Below, piece by piece: positions 25,131-34,090 of a DNA stretch of 37,687 nucleotides (position 1 is the stretch's first letter; every line of letters starts with the position of its first letter). The translations under genes were made by a program, and so were the position numbers. The notes under the pieces are model-generated. The model saw only the letters and a program-made list of their open reading frames with translations. It did no database searches and was not told where the DNA came from. Source of the stretch: Candidatus Poribacteria bacterium (GTDB lineage Bacteria; Poribacteria; WGA-4E; WGA-3G); assembly GCA_022827225.1 (NCBI GenBank), contig JAJDTJ010000090.1, forward strand, positions 1-37,687, read 5' to 3'.

Positions 25131-26584
25131 ACATACGCCTCCAGGCGCGCCAGTGCACGTCCACTGTCCATCACCGCCCGCGTCCGGGCAAGTGCCTCCG
25201 CGGGTTCCGGACAGATCCCTAACAGATAATCTACCATCGCTGTGTTCAATAGAATCCTGTCGTAGATGGGTCCCTTTTCACCCGATAGAGCCGCCACACC
25301 TAATTCCGCAAACGCTTCGGCACTCACAACCTCTGGTCGCGGACTGTGCACATAGTTGAATCCGTGCGCCTTCGGGTCTATATCCATCGCGAAATCTTCG
25401 CGCGTATCATCCACACGGCGGAAGCCTTGCGAATAGTTGACTGCCATTCTGTCGACCGTAGAAGGTTTACCGAGACGGAGGGCATAATGACTCGTCCCCT
25501 CCTCGCCTTTGATAGCGACCGCTGCATCAATCCCACGTTCCCATGCCAATTGCAGAAGCGGCTTCTCATAACCGATGTGGTAATATCCAAGCACCATATA
25601 GTTCGACTCCCGTGCCGAGAAGAACTGCTGCGCCTTCTCCGTCGCCGCCCACGGCGGACGTTTCATAATATGCACCCGCAATTCTCGCAAATCGTAAGCG
25701 GCGCGAGAATATTCACGCTGACTGATATACCCAAACCCGACTGATTCCTCCGTAATCAAGGAAGCCGTCTGTGCAAGTGACAGTCGTGTGTTCGCACCGA
25801 GCGCTTTTAAGAGGGTCTCCTCCGTCACACCGTTCTTCGGCGGCATCGTGTCCACACTATGAAGAAGCGATGCCTCACCGAGTGCAGCCCGCACCGCCGC
25901 GACAAACAGCGTCGGACGAAAATAGCGCGTCGCACCATCGTAAGGCTGTCCAAAATGTGTTAACGTCGGCACATCGATCGGCTGAACCGCTTCCGGTCCA
26001 TAAAACGCGTCAAGATAACCTTTCACCTCTTGGTACGTTTCACGGTTCATCCGCTGTCCGATGAGCGCTGCACCTTTAAGCGCAGGACTGACGGCATCAC
26101 TCAGGATCGCCTTGCACATCTCGCGGGTTTCGGTGTAACTGAGATGTTTTGCCCGTAAAATCTTCTCCAACGCATTTACGACAACCGCCTCTGTCGGATT
26201 CGCCGGGACATAACCGCGTTTCGGCTCCATGAGATATAAGATTTCCGGCGACAGTTGCTCTGTTAATGCCGAACGGTATTTCTGAAACGCTGCTTTTTCT
26301 GCCGGACTCCACTGTGTCTGTTTTGGGAAATAGGCACGGAGTGTCATTGCCGCGAAAAACGCACCCATCTGCGCTGCCGATGCCGCTTCCGATGCTGGCA
26401 ACTCCCCTGTCGCAGATTTTAGGAGTGTTTCAAGAATCGGCTCCGGTTGCGGAAAATCCGAGGGCTTCACACCCAAAGGGCGCGTCTGATGTGGACCCGT
26501 GCAAACTCGCGCTTGCGCTTCAAGCACATCAGCATTCGGACCCGGATATGCCGGTGTGTATGAAAGAGAATCAAAATCTGCCAT
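25100..26584 (-). CDS. Anthranilate phosphoribosyltransferase-like (TrpD2/GT family 3) protein
   Basis: 494 aa, about 150 longer than TrpD. After an N-terminal extension of about 110 residues comes the helical domain (RAKHLSYTETREMCKAIL, ALIGQRMNRETYQ) and the phosphoribosyltransferase-type core (HFGQPYDGATRYFRPTLF, LHSVDTMPPKNGVTEETL, AIKGEEGTSHYALR). The normal GTGGD PRPP loop of TrpD is not evident, so this looks like a TrpD-related protein (YbiB-like, nucleic-acid binding in E. coli) rather than the tryptophan enzyme. No trp genes are nearby. GGAGGA lies about 10 nt before the ATG. The last nine residues AVSNQLSAD and the stop are encoded by a dispersed repeat array. Confidence 0.7.
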   Translation of the reverse strand: MADFDSLSYTPAYPGPNADVLEAQARVCTGPHQTRPLGVKPSDFPQPEPILETLLKSATGELPASEAASAAQMGAFFAAMTLRAYFPKQTQWSPAEKAAFQKYRSALTEQLSPEILYLMEPKRGYVPANPTEAVVVNALEKILRAKHLSYTETREMCKAILSDAVSPALKGAALIGQRMNRETYQEVKGYLDAFYGPEAVQPIDVPTLTHFGQPYDGATRYFRPTLFVAAVRAALGEASLLHSVDTMPPKNGVTEETLLKALGANTRLSLAQTASLITEESVGFGYISQREYSRAAYDLRELRVHIMKRPPWAATEKAQQFFSARESNYMVLGYYHIGYEKPLLQLAWERGIDAAVAIKGEEGTSHYALRLGKPSTVDRMAVNYSQGFRRVDDTREDFAMDIDPKAHGFNYVHSPRPEVVSAEAFAELGVAALSGEKGPIYDRILLNTAMVDYLLGICPEPAEALARTRAVMDSGRALARLEAYVAVSNQLSAD

Positions 26585-26618
26585 TTTTACAATGTCCTCC
26601 GAAAATAGTTTTAATTAC

Positions 26619-26738
26619 AGGACTTACGCAATTTTGACTGCAGCCTGTTCTGTTAGATGAGATTTCTCGGTAAACATAGCGTTCTGGTGTCACAAACTGG
26701 GAAGTTTGTGGTACAAAAGAGCATCATGCGTAAGTCCT
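26619..26738. mobile_element. 120-bp MITE-like element
   Basis: Perfect 12-bp terminal inverted repeats AGGACTTACGCA (26619-26630) and TGCGTAAGTCCT (26727-26738) enclose 96 bp with no coding capacity. An internal hairpin CACAAACT-GGGA-AGTTTGTG is at 26691-26710. Short A/T-rich flanks (TTAATT / AAATTA) may include a target duplication. It lies in the 357-bp gap between the divergent TrpD-like and hen1 genes; apart from it and the promoter I see nothing else there. Confidence 0.75.
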
Positions 26739-26856
26739 AAATTATATGGTGTGGCGAGGCACGCTATAAGATACAGGTTAGTTCTATTATACCGCCTTTG
26801 ACGGATTAAAACAAATTTGCCACAGTGTGTAAAGTTTTTGACACTACAAAAAAGAC

Positions 26857-26885
26857 TTGACACTCGCGCAAAAATACAGTATAAT
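26857..26885 (+). promoter_or_regulatory. Perfect sigma-70 promoter of the hen1-pnkp operon
   Basis: TTGACA (26857-26862), a 17-bp spacer and TATAAT (26880-26885) place the start near 26892 and give a leader of about 50 nt. A second TTGACA at 26838-26843 with similar following bases (TTGACACTA versus TTGACACTC) forms a direct repeat 19 bp upstream and could be an operator or alternative -35. Confidence 0.85.
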
Positions 26886-26941
26886 TATACTATACTAAAA
26901 ATAAGTCGGACTTTAGGTTTATCACGGACGCAGCGCCGAAT

Positions 26942-28348
26942 ATGCTATTAAAAATATCAACCACATATTCTCCAGCAACAGACCTCGGGTATCTGTTACA
27001 TAAGCATCCTGAACGCATGCAATCCTTTGGACTCCCCTTCGGTCAAGCACACGTCTTTTACCCAGAAGCACGTGTTGAGAACTGCACGGCAGCCTTACTG
27101 CTTGATGTTGATCCAATCGGGCTTGTCCGCCGTCCTCACGGTCAATTTGCGGAAAATTTTGCACTTGCACAGTACGTTAGTGACCGTCCTTACGTCGCCT
27201 CCTCATTCTTGAGCGTCGCAATCGCACGGGTATTTAGCAGCGCGTTGTCAGGCAAGTGTAAAGACCGTCCGCAACTTGCAGAGACCGTGATCCCTTTAAA
27301 GGCAGAATTATCTATCTTACCCTGTCGCGGCGGAGAGAAATTGCTGAGACGACTTTTTGAACCGCTCGGTTATACAGTAACAGCAGAACAACACAGCTTA
27401 GACCCACACTTCCCAGATTGGGGACAGAGCCGTTATTGGACAGTAACACTTGAAAACACTTGTCGCTTGAGCGAACTCCTCACGCATCTTTACGTTTTGA
27501 TGCCTGTACTTGACGATGAAAAGCACTACTGGGTCGGCGAGGCGGAGATCGAAAAACTCTTAAAGCATGGTAACGATTGGCTCGCTGAGCATCCAGAACA
27601 AGAATCTATTGCCCGCCGCTACCTGAAACATCAACGACGACTTACGCGTGAAGCACTCGCCCAATTGCGCGAAGAAGATATTCAAGAGACTGACGAAGCA
27701 ACGCAAGCACAAGAAGAGACAGAGGTTGAAGGACAGATCGGGCTTAACCAACTCCGTTTGGCTGCGGTCACCGAAGCACTCAAACAATCTGGTGCAAAAC
27801 GCGTTCTTGATTTAGGGTGCGGCGAAGGAAAGCTGCTCCGTAAATTATTACCTGAAAAGCAGTTTGAAGAGATCGTCGGAATGGATGTTTCACATCGCGC
27901 GCTGAGAATCGCACAAGAACGACTCCACTACGATCGGTTACCGGAGAAGGAGAAAAAACGGCTCCACCTATTCCAAGGATCGCTCGGATATCAAGATAAA
28001 CGCTTGGCTGGATACGATGCAGCTGCAGTTATAGAAGTCATCGAACACCTCGATTTGCCACGACTCGCAACTTTTGAGCGAGTTCTTTTCGAGTTTGCTT
28101 GCCCCCGATTGATTGTAGTGACAACACCAAACATAGAATACAACGTGAAATTTGAAAACCTGCAGGCTGGGAACTTTCGGCATAAAGACCATCGTTTCGA
28201 GTGGACACGCGATGAATTTGAGTCTTGGGCAGTAGATGTTGCCAAACGCTTCGGTTATACTGTTGTGTTTCACCCAATCGGACCAGAGGACGAGAACGTT
28301 GGCCCCCCAACGCAGATGGCGGTCTTTACCCGAAAAATTGATAAATAG
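26942..28348 (+). CDS. hen1: Bacterial Hen1 3'-terminal RNA ribose 2'-O-methyltransferase
   Basis: 468 aa, matching the length of characterised bacterial Hen1 proteins. The N-terminal half (about 1-240; MLLKISTTYSPATDLGYLL, HVFYPEA, SSFLSVAIARVFSSAL) is the bacterial-specific domain that associates with Pnkp and supports ligation. The C-terminal half is the AdoMet methyltransferase, with VLDLGCGEGK (288-297), the metal-binding E-x-x-E-H of Hen1 (Glu365, Glu368, His369) and a later His in FRHKDHRFEW. It methylates the 2'-OH at the cleavage site before sealing, which protects repaired RNA from being cut again by ribotoxins. No clear SD. It is followed after 16 bp by pnkp. Confidence 0.93.
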   Translation: MLLKISTTYSPATDLGYLLHKHPERMQSFGLPFGQAHVFYPEARVENCTAALLLDVDPIGLVRRPHGQFAENFALAQYVSDRPYVASSFLSVAIARVFSSALSGKCKDRPQLAETVIPLKAELSILPCRGGEKLLRRLFEPLGYTVTAEQHSLDPHFPDWGQSRYWTVTLENTCRLSELLTHLYVLMPVLDDEKHYWVGEAEIEKLLKHGNDWLAEHPEQESIARRYLKHQRRLTREALAQLREEDIQETDEATQAQEETEVEGQIGLNQLRLAAVTEALKQSGAKRVLDLGCGEGKLLRKLLPEKQFEEIVGMDVSHRALRIAQERLHYDRLPEKEKKRLHLFQGSLGYQDKRLAGYDAAAVIEVIEHLDLPRLATFERVLFEFACPRLIVVTTPNIEYNVKFENLQAGNFRHKDHRFEWTRDEFESWAVDVAKRFGYTVVFHPIGPEDENVGPPTQMAVFTRKIDK

Positions 28349-28364
28349 GACAGAGGTACGTCTT

Positions 28365-30965
28365 TTGCAAAGTTCACCTGACCGAACCGCAAGGAAATAT
28401 GAAAAAATAAGAATCCCGGACCCTGCACTTGTACTCCTCGTTGGACCTTCCGGTTCAGGGAAGTCCACCTTTGCACATAAGCATTTTAAACCGACAGAAA
28501 TCCTTTCATCCGATTTCTGTCGAGGGATCGTCTCAGATGATGAGACCGACCAGTCGGCAACGAATGATGCTTTTGAGGTGCTACATTTCATCGCTGCAAA
28601 ACGCCTCGCTGCCGGGAAATTGACGGTCATTGATGCCACAAACGTCCAAGTTGAAGCGCGGAAGCCTTTGCTCGCCCTGGCGCGCGAATACCACTACTTA
28701 ACCGTTGCCATTGTATTCAACATGCCAGCGAAACTCTGTCAGGAAAGAAATGAGGCACGTCCCGATCGCAATTTCAAACCACATGTCGTCCGCCAACAGA
28801 GCCAGCAACTCCGCCGTTCACTGCGAAATCTCAGACGCGAAGGTTTTCGCAACTTCCTCTATGTGATGTCCACAACAGAAGATGTGGAAGCTGTTCAAGT
28901 AGAACGACAGCCATTGTGGGTCAATCGAACGGATGAGCACGGACCCTTTGACATCATCGGTGATATTCACGGATGTTTTGATGAACTTGTTGAACTGTTA
29001 AAAGAACTCGGTTATGAAATCTCAACACAACCAGACGGTGAAACCGTTGTCGAACCGCCCCAAGGCAGGAAAGCAATTTTCGTCGGAGATTATGTTGATC
29101 GGGGGCCAAAGGTCCCCGAAGTCTTACGTTTGGTCATGCGGATGCAAAAGACGGGCGCAGCTATCTGTGTCCCGGGAAACCATGATACAAAACTGGTTCG
29201 CGCACTTCGAGGCAGAAATGTGAATCCGACACACGGGCTGGCGGAATCGCTCTCGCAATTGGAAAAAGAATCAACCGAATTCAAGACGGAAATCGCTGAA
29301 TTCCTTGAAGACTTGGTGAGCCACTACGTCCTTGATGACGGAAAGTTAGTCGTCGCACATGCCGGCATGAAGGCAGAATTACAAGGCAGAGCATCCGGCC
29401 GCGTCCGAGAATTCGCACTCTATGGAGAAACGACCGGGGAAACCGATGAATTCGGCTTACCGATTCGGGTCAATTGGGCTGACGAGTATCGCGGCACTGC
29501 GACGGTCGTTTATGGACATACCCCTGTCACGCAACCACACTGGGTCAACCGAACAATCAACATTGATACGGGGTGTGTTTTCGGGGGAGAACTGACTGCC
29601 TTACGCTATCCTGAAAAAGAACTCGTGTCTGTTCCGGCACATCAGACCTATTATCAGCCTGCCAAACCGCTGCTGAGTGAACCCAACGAACTATCTCCTA
29701 TCAAAACGCAGCCATCTGATGATATTCTAAATATTGATGATGTACTCGGAAAACGCGTTATCAGCACCCGGTTACATCATAATGTGACGATCCGTGAAGA
29801 GAACACAATAACCGCATTGGAAGTGATGAGCCGTTTCGCTGTAAACCCGAAATGGCTTATATACCTCCCCCCGACAATGTCGCCAACCGAAACGACAAAC
29901 AGATCGGGTTTGCTTGAACATCCAACAGAGGCGTTCACTTATTATCGCAAACAGGGTGTATCCAAAGTCGTTTGGGAAGAAAAGCACATGGGGTCACGAG
30001 CGGTCCTTATCGTTTGCCGAGATCCAGAAACAGCGAAAAAGCGATTTGGTGTTGCCGACGACACGATCGGCATCTGTTACACACGGACCGGCAGACGTTT
30101 CTTTGAGGATACCACAATTGAAACCGAACTCCTGAAACGGGTCAAAGAAGCAATAGACAACGTTAATTATTGGGAGACACTCAATACAGATTGGCTCTGT
30201 CTCGACTGTGAGCTAATGCCTTGGTCGGTTAAGGCACAGGAATTGTTACGGCAGCAATATGCACCCGTAGGTGTATCGGCGCGTGTCGCTCTGAGAGAAG
30301 CCGTTACGTCTCTGGAGACCGCAGCCGAACGGGGCATCAACGTAAACTCTATGTTGAATGATTATCGTCACCGTGCAGAGGCAGTGACCGAATACGTCAA
30401 GGCTTATCAACAATACTGTTGGCAGGTCCAATCCATTACAGATTTGAAACTCGCGCCTTTTCACCTACTCGCAACGGAAGGGACGGTATATTTCGATAAA
30501 GACCATCTCTGGCACATGGAAACGCTTAGCAAACTCTGTCAAAATTCTGAAGACAACCTGTTGTTCGCAACTTCCTACGGCAGAGTTGATGTAACTGACG
30601 ACGCAAGCCAAACTGAAGCGATCCAACGATGGGAAGAACTCACCGAGCAGGGCGCTGAAGGCATGGTCATTAAACCTCTCAATTTTATCGTTCAAAGCAA
30701 GCGAGGATTGGTGCAACCCGCTGTAAAGTGCCGAGGCCGTGAATACTTGCGGATCATCTATGGACCGGAATACACCTTGCCTCGAAACTTAGAACGTCTC
30801 CGTTCCCGCGGACTCTCTCACAAACGTTCCCTTGCGCTCCGAGAATTTGCGTTGGGGGTTGAAGCACTTGAGCGTTTCATTCACCGGGAACCGTTGTCCC
30901 ATGTTCATGAATGTATTTTCGGAATCCTATCACTCGAAAGCGAAGCAGTTGATCCAAGGCTCTGA
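28365..30965 (+). CDS. pnkp: Polynucleotide kinase-phosphatase-ligase (Pnkp) of the RNA repair operon
   Basis: 866 aa from the TTG at 28365, preceded by GAGG at good spacing; this length fits known Pnkp proteins of about 870 aa. The frame is open further upstream only inside hen1. The kinase domain has P-loop GPSGSGKST (from residue 27). The metallophosphatase has GDIHGC (199), GDYVDRGP, GNHD (271), VVAHAG and YGHTP. The C-terminal adenylyltransferase/ligase domain has Lys540 in EEKHMGSRA and a distal LVQPAVKCRGREYLRI motif. It heals 5'-OH and 2',3'-phosphate ends and seals RNA together with Hen1. All three catalytic centres look intact. Confidence 0.94.
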   Translation: MQSSPDRTARKYEKIRIPDPALVLLVGPSGSGKSTFAHKHFKPTEILSSDFCRGIVSDDETDQSATNDAFEVLHFIAAKRLAAGKLTVIDATNVQVEARKPLLALAREYHYLTVAIVFNMPAKLCQERNEARPDRNFKPHVVRQQSQQLRRSLRNLRREGFRNFLYVMSTTEDVEAVQVERQPLWVNRTDEHGPFDIIGDIHGCFDELVELLKELGYEISTQPDGETVVEPPQGRKAIFVGDYVDRGPKVPEVLRLVMRMQKTGAAICVPGNHDTKLVRALRGRNVNPTHGLAESLSQLEKESTEFKTEIAEFLEDLVSHYVLDDGKLVVAHAGMKAELQGRASGRVREFALYGETTGETDEFGLPIRVNWADEYRGTATVVYGHTPVTQPHWVNRTINIDTGCVFGGELTALRYPEKELVSVPAHQTYYQPAKPLLSEPNELSPIKTQPSDDILNIDDVLGKRVISTRLHHNVTIREENTITALEVMSRFAVNPKWLIYLPPTMSPTETTNRSGLLEHPTEAFTYYRKQGVSKVVWEEKHMGSRAVLIVCRDPETAKKRFGVADDTIGICYTRTGRRFFEDTTIETELLKRVKEAIDNVNYWETLNTDWLCLDCELMPWSVKAQELLRQQYAPVGVSARVALREAVTSLETAAERGINVNSMLNDYRHRAEAVTEYVKAYQQYCWQVQSITDLKLAPFHLLATEGTVYFDKDHLWHMETLSKLCQNSEDNLLFATSYGRVDVTDDASQTEAIQRWEELTEQGAEGMVIKPLNFIVQSKRGLVQPAVKCRGREYLRIIYGPEYTLPRNLERLRSRGLSHKRSLALREFALGVEALERFIHREPLSHVHECIFGILSLESEAVDPRL

Positions 30966-31059
30966 AGTATTATCATTTGGAACTAAATTTTTTGATGCAA
31001 ATTCCCGTAAATTTCAACAAACGGTATAAAATAGGAAATTTATTGGAACAATACCAACA

Positions 31060-31998
31060 ATGAAAATTCGATTCATACATTACCTCTTATTTTTTCTTCT
31101 GGGTTTAACAATAGGTACAGGGTGTACAACGCCGGATACCATCAATCATCTGCCATCCGAAGAGGATTCCGAGATCGTACTTGAAGACTATCAACTCACC
31201 GAAGATGAAACATGGGAACCCGAGAAGACCTACATTGTAAATAGAACCTTAGAAATCCCGCAGAACACAACCCTCAATATTCCACCGGGGACCACGGTTA
31301 AATTCGGAAGAGACGCACGCATCACAGTTCAAGGTATCCTAAAGATTGGAACGCCTTTAGCAAAGATTGGAACGCCTTTAGCACAAGAGCAGGTAACCCA
31401 ACTCGTCCATCTCACATCTGACAATGTCGGACCTACGCCCGGTGATTGGAACGGTATCTTCTTTGACCACACGCACGATTTGGAGAGTTTTATCAGAGGA
31501 GCTGTTATAGAGTATGCTACAGTCGCTCTCGACATCAAGACAACCTCACCCACTGTAGCAGAATGCACGCTCCGCCTGAACAAAACCGCTATCGCTTTGG
31601 ATGGGAGTGATGCACACATCCATCACAACGATATCCTTGACAATAACATCGGGATTCGTACAATCGGACGTCAAACGCTTCCCCGAATTGAGAGGAACAG
31701 TATCACGAAAAATGAGACAGGTATCTTCTCCGAAAATGTCCAATCCATTATTCAACATAACAACCTGAATGCAAACGTCTTCGCTCTGAGGTTAAATGTA
31801 AAGTTTGACTTCGTAGTCATCAATAACTGGTGGGGAAATTCAGATGCCGTTGAGATAATGGATGCCATCATAGATGGCGGCGATCCCGGGTTGATTACTA
31901 AACAGATAGGCAAAGTCCTGTATGAACCGTTTGCGGATGCCGAGATCGCTGATGCCGGTTTTCCATATCCGACACTCCTCACGGAATTGCTAAAATAA
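31060..31998 (+). CDS. Lipoprotein with right-handed parallel beta-helix (NosD-like)
   Basis: 312 aa. A lipoprotein signal peptide has lipobox LTIGTGC near residue 23, so it is membrane anchored. Residues about 55-80 (WEPEKTYIVNRTLEIPQNTT) and 130-260 contain parallel-beta-helix repeats with N-rich turns (HHNDILDNNIGI, IERNSITKNETGIF, IQHNNLNANVFAL), ending with the VINNWWGNSD element typical of such proteins. They often bind or process polysaccharide; no catalytic residues are clear. A 21-bp tandem duplication (31341-31382) encodes two copies of a IGTPLAK-type heptapeptide. The SD is weak. Confidence 0.85.
   Translation: MKIRFIHYLLFFLLGLTIGTGCTTPDTINHLPSEEDSEIVLEDYQLTEDETWEPEKTYIVNRTLEIPQNTTLNIPPGTTVKFGRDARITVQGILKIGTPLAKIGTPLAQEQVTQLVHLTSDNVGPTPGDWNGIFFDHTHDLESFIRGAVIEYATVALDIKTTSPTVAECTLRLNKTAIALDGSDAHIHHNDILDNNIGIRTIGRQTLPRIERNSITKNETGIFSENVQSIIQHNNLNANVFALRLNVKFDFVVINNWWGNSDAVEIMDAIIDGGDPGLITKQIGKVLYEPFADAEIADAGFPYPTLLTELLK
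31341..31382 (+). repeat. 21-bp tandem duplication in the beta-helix gene
   Basis: Two perfect consecutive copies of a 21-bp unit (31341-31361 and 31362-31382, beginning AAAGATTGGAACGCC) encode KIGTPLA twice. Perfect identity indicates a recent slippage event. It adds one heptapeptide to a beta-helix edge. Confidence 0.9.
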
Positions 31999-32070
31999 CC
32001 TAACTTGCTACCTATGTGATTTTAGACGTACAAACACCGTTTTTCAGTGAAAAGTGGTCATTTTTGCGAA

Positions 32071-32129
32071 AAACATGGCATGTTTCCTACGATTTTCAGC
32101 ACGAAGATGCACAGGCTAACAGCCTATGC
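32071..32129. repeat. Two stem-loops in the gap before the deacetylase gene
   Basis: AAACAT-GGC-ATGTTT (32071-32085) and GCACAGGCT-AAC-AGCCTATGC (32109-32129, one mismatch) lie in the 200-bp gap after the beta-helix gene. Neither is followed by a T-tract, so they are not obvious terminators. The second looks like a small palindromic repeat. Confidence 0.5.
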
Positions 32130-32198
32130 TACAAAGAGGCAACTTGTGTTAAAATAATAACGTTTCTGGATCCTATGCTCTACCGGAAAATTTAATTG

Positions 32199-33083
32199 AT
32201 GCGTAATCTTTATAAAAATATCGTGGCAACCCTAATCTGTTTATCAGGCATACACGTTCTCATTCGGGAATTCCTCTGCCGAAATCGAGTCGCCATCCTC
32301 ATGTATCACGATCCGGAGGCTACGGTCTTTGCCAAACACCTCAATTATCTCTCACGCCATTGGACGGTTATTTCACTTGAAACCTTGGTCTCCGCAATGT
32401 ATCAGAAAGATTTTTCACGGATTCCACCGAAAAGCGTTATCATCACGATTGACGACGGGCACGCCGACAATATCGCACTCTTGCCACTTTTTAAGCAGTA
32501 TCATATTCAGCCGACACTCTTTGTTTGTACCCAGATTATTGGGACAGATCGGCATTTTTGGTTCAAGATAGCAGAACAGTCCAAATCAGAAAGAGAAAAA
32601 CTCAAGCGGCTCCCAAATGCAGACCGTTTAGCACACTTGAAGCAGACGACTGACTTTGAACCAGAAAAGATTTATCCAGATAGACACGCACTGAATATAG
32701 TGGAAATAAAAGAGATGGCAGAGAACGTTGACTTTCAACCGCATACCCAGTTCCATCCGATTCTGACGCACTGTACAGAAACGGAATGTAGGCAAGAGAT
32801 TATCGGAAGCAAAACGGATTTGGAAAGACTTTTGGGCATTGAATGTTCCCATTTTAGTTACCCAAACGGCGATTATACAGAACGTGAAATTGAGATCGTG
32901 AAAGCAGGGGGGTTCCGATCGGCACGTACAACCGATATAGGGTGGAACACGCTGGAGACGCCACCTTATCAACTGAAGACTGTTCCGATCGCCGATGATG
33001 CTGGACTCACGCTTTTCCGAGCACAACTCACAACAATACCGCAGCGCGTTAATAAATGGTTGAGATCTTTATTGAAAAAATAA
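32199..33083 (+). CDS. Polysaccharide deacetylase (NodB homology) family protein
   Basis: 294 aa with an N-terminal membrane segment (about 8-25), so probably anchored with the catalytic domain outside. Motif 1 IITIDDGHAD (Asp-Asp), motif 2 HTQFHPILTH (metal-binding His) and motif 3 FSYPNGDYTEREI are present. These enzymes remove N-acetyl groups from surface or capsule polysaccharide, or de-acetylate LPS-like glycans. The ATG at 32199 is preferred over the TTG at 32196. It is followed on the same strand by the epimerase and glycosyltransferase genes, consistent with an envelope polysaccharide function. Confidence 0.85.
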   Translation: MRNLYKNIVATLICLSGIHVLIREFLCRNRVAILMYHDPEATVFAKHLNYLSRHWTVISLETLVSAMYQKDFSRIPPKSVIITIDDGHADNIALLPLFKQYHIQPTLFVCTQIIGTDRHFWFKIAEQSKSEREKLKRLPNADRLAHLKQTTDFEPEKIYPDRHALNIVEIKEMAENVDFQPHTQFHPILTHCTETECRQEIIGSKTDLERLLGIECSHFSYPNGDYTEREIEIVKAGGFRSARTTDIGWNTLETPPYQLKTVPIADDAGLTLFRAQLTTIPQRVNKWLRSLLKK

Positions 33084-33191
33084 GATTTGTAGGATTTACA
33101 CAACCCAATGCTGGCAGATTTGGAACCCCGCCAATGTTTGAAAAAACCCGTAAGTCATAAAAATATCTACACGCACCGAAATGCTGACTGC

Positions 33192-33220
33192 TTGACAATT
33201 GACGTAAGGTGTGTTAGAAT
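33192..33220 (+). promoter_or_regulatory. Sigma-70 promoter before the epimerase gene
   Basis: TTGACA (33192-33197), a 17-bp spacer and TAGAAT (33215-33220) lie in the 218-bp gap. Initiation near 33227 leaves a leader of about 75 nt ending in the strong SD GGAAGGAGG. Confidence 0.75.
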
Positions 33221-33301
33221 ATCCGCATATTGAATGCAGTTTTCCCACAGTTTTTGCAGGATTTTCGCAAAACTCATATATTTGGTAGGAAGGAGGTTTA
33301 G

Positions 33302-34054
33302 ATGGTTTTTCTAACAGGCAACAAGGGTTACATCGGAGGACACTTGCATCAGGCATACCCTTCGGCAAAAACACTTGATGAAAGCAGATGTTTTCAACGG
33401 TGGGAAGAATTATTCTACGAAATACGCAATTCAAAACAACAACCAACAACAATTATTCATTGCGGCGCAATCGCTGACGCGTTCTATCAAGACCCTGATA
33501 TCTTTAAATGGAATTACGAGGCAACAAAACAAATCGCGGATATGGCGCGCCAAGAAAAGGGTTTTCTGATTTTTATCTCCTCTTGCACAGCGATCTCTCC
33601 AAAATCGTTATACGGATGGTCAAAACGAATCGCCGAAGACTACATCCGAGCAAACAATGAAAAATATTGTATCCTGAGACTCTACAACGTATACGGTGAT
33701 GAAGACAAGCGTCCACCTGAAAATCATTCGGTCCCCGAAAAACTCGTCCGACAGACGCTGCGGTATGTGTTCTATCCTTTTCGCCGCGACTATATACACG
33801 TCGAAGATGTCGTTCGCGCCGTCAATTATGTTAAAAATTCAAATATCACTGGTACTTTTGATGTCGGGACAGGTCAAGCCGTTGAAGTAAAAGAATTGGC
33901 AAAGTTAACTGATGGCGGCTTCTACACTGAAACGACAGCTGCCGCAATTTTGGGTGAAAACCAGCCGCCTCTCGAACTCCAGGCGCGACCAGAGTATATG
34001 ATTCCCGGTTTTAAAACCGTGCACGATGTGTTTTCTCAGTTTGGCAAAGCCTAA
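33302..34054 (+). CDS. NAD-dependent epimerase/dehydratase (extended SDR)
   Basis: 250 aa, shorter than typical sugar epimerases (about 310). The dinucleotide motif is FLTGNKGYIGGHL (T-G-x-x-G-x-x-G), the catalytic region has SSCTAI and YGWSK (Tyr-x-x-x-Lys), and RLYNVYG is the conserved C-terminal active-site segment. It should interconvert a nucleotide sugar, probably for the surface glycan made with the next gene's glycosyltransferase. The SD GGAGG is 7 nt upstream. The shortening is mostly in the first third, between the cofactor loop and the Ser/Tyr/Lys core. Confidence 0.85.
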   Translation: MVFLTGNKGYIGGHLHQAYPSAKTLDESRCFQRWEELFYEIRNSKQQPTTIIHCGAIADAFYQDPDIFKWNYEATKQIADMARQEKGFLIFISSCTAISPKSLYGWSKRIAEDYIRANNEKYCILRLYNVYGDEDKRPPENHSVPEKLVRQTLRYVFYPFRRDYIHVEDVVRAVNYVKNSNITGTFDVGTGQAVEVKELAKLTDGGFYTETTAAAILGENQPPLELQARPEYMIPGFKTVHDVFSQFGKA

Positions 34055-34090
34055 ATCGTCAAACCAAGTAATATCACCAACCGTAACAAA

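Noticed and set aside
25153..26637. Plus-strand ORFs opposite the TrpD-like gene
   Set aside because: They are shadows of the 494-aa minus-strand gene and lack SD sites or recognisable protein features.
28236..28364. N-terminal extension of the pnkp frame into hen1
   Set aside because: It lies inside the hen1 3' end; the TTG at 28365 has an SD and gives the family length of about 866-870 aa.
33145..33160. CCGTAAGTCA resembling the MITE terminal repeat
   Set aside because: Only eight bases match and no partner repeat is nearby, so it is probably chance.
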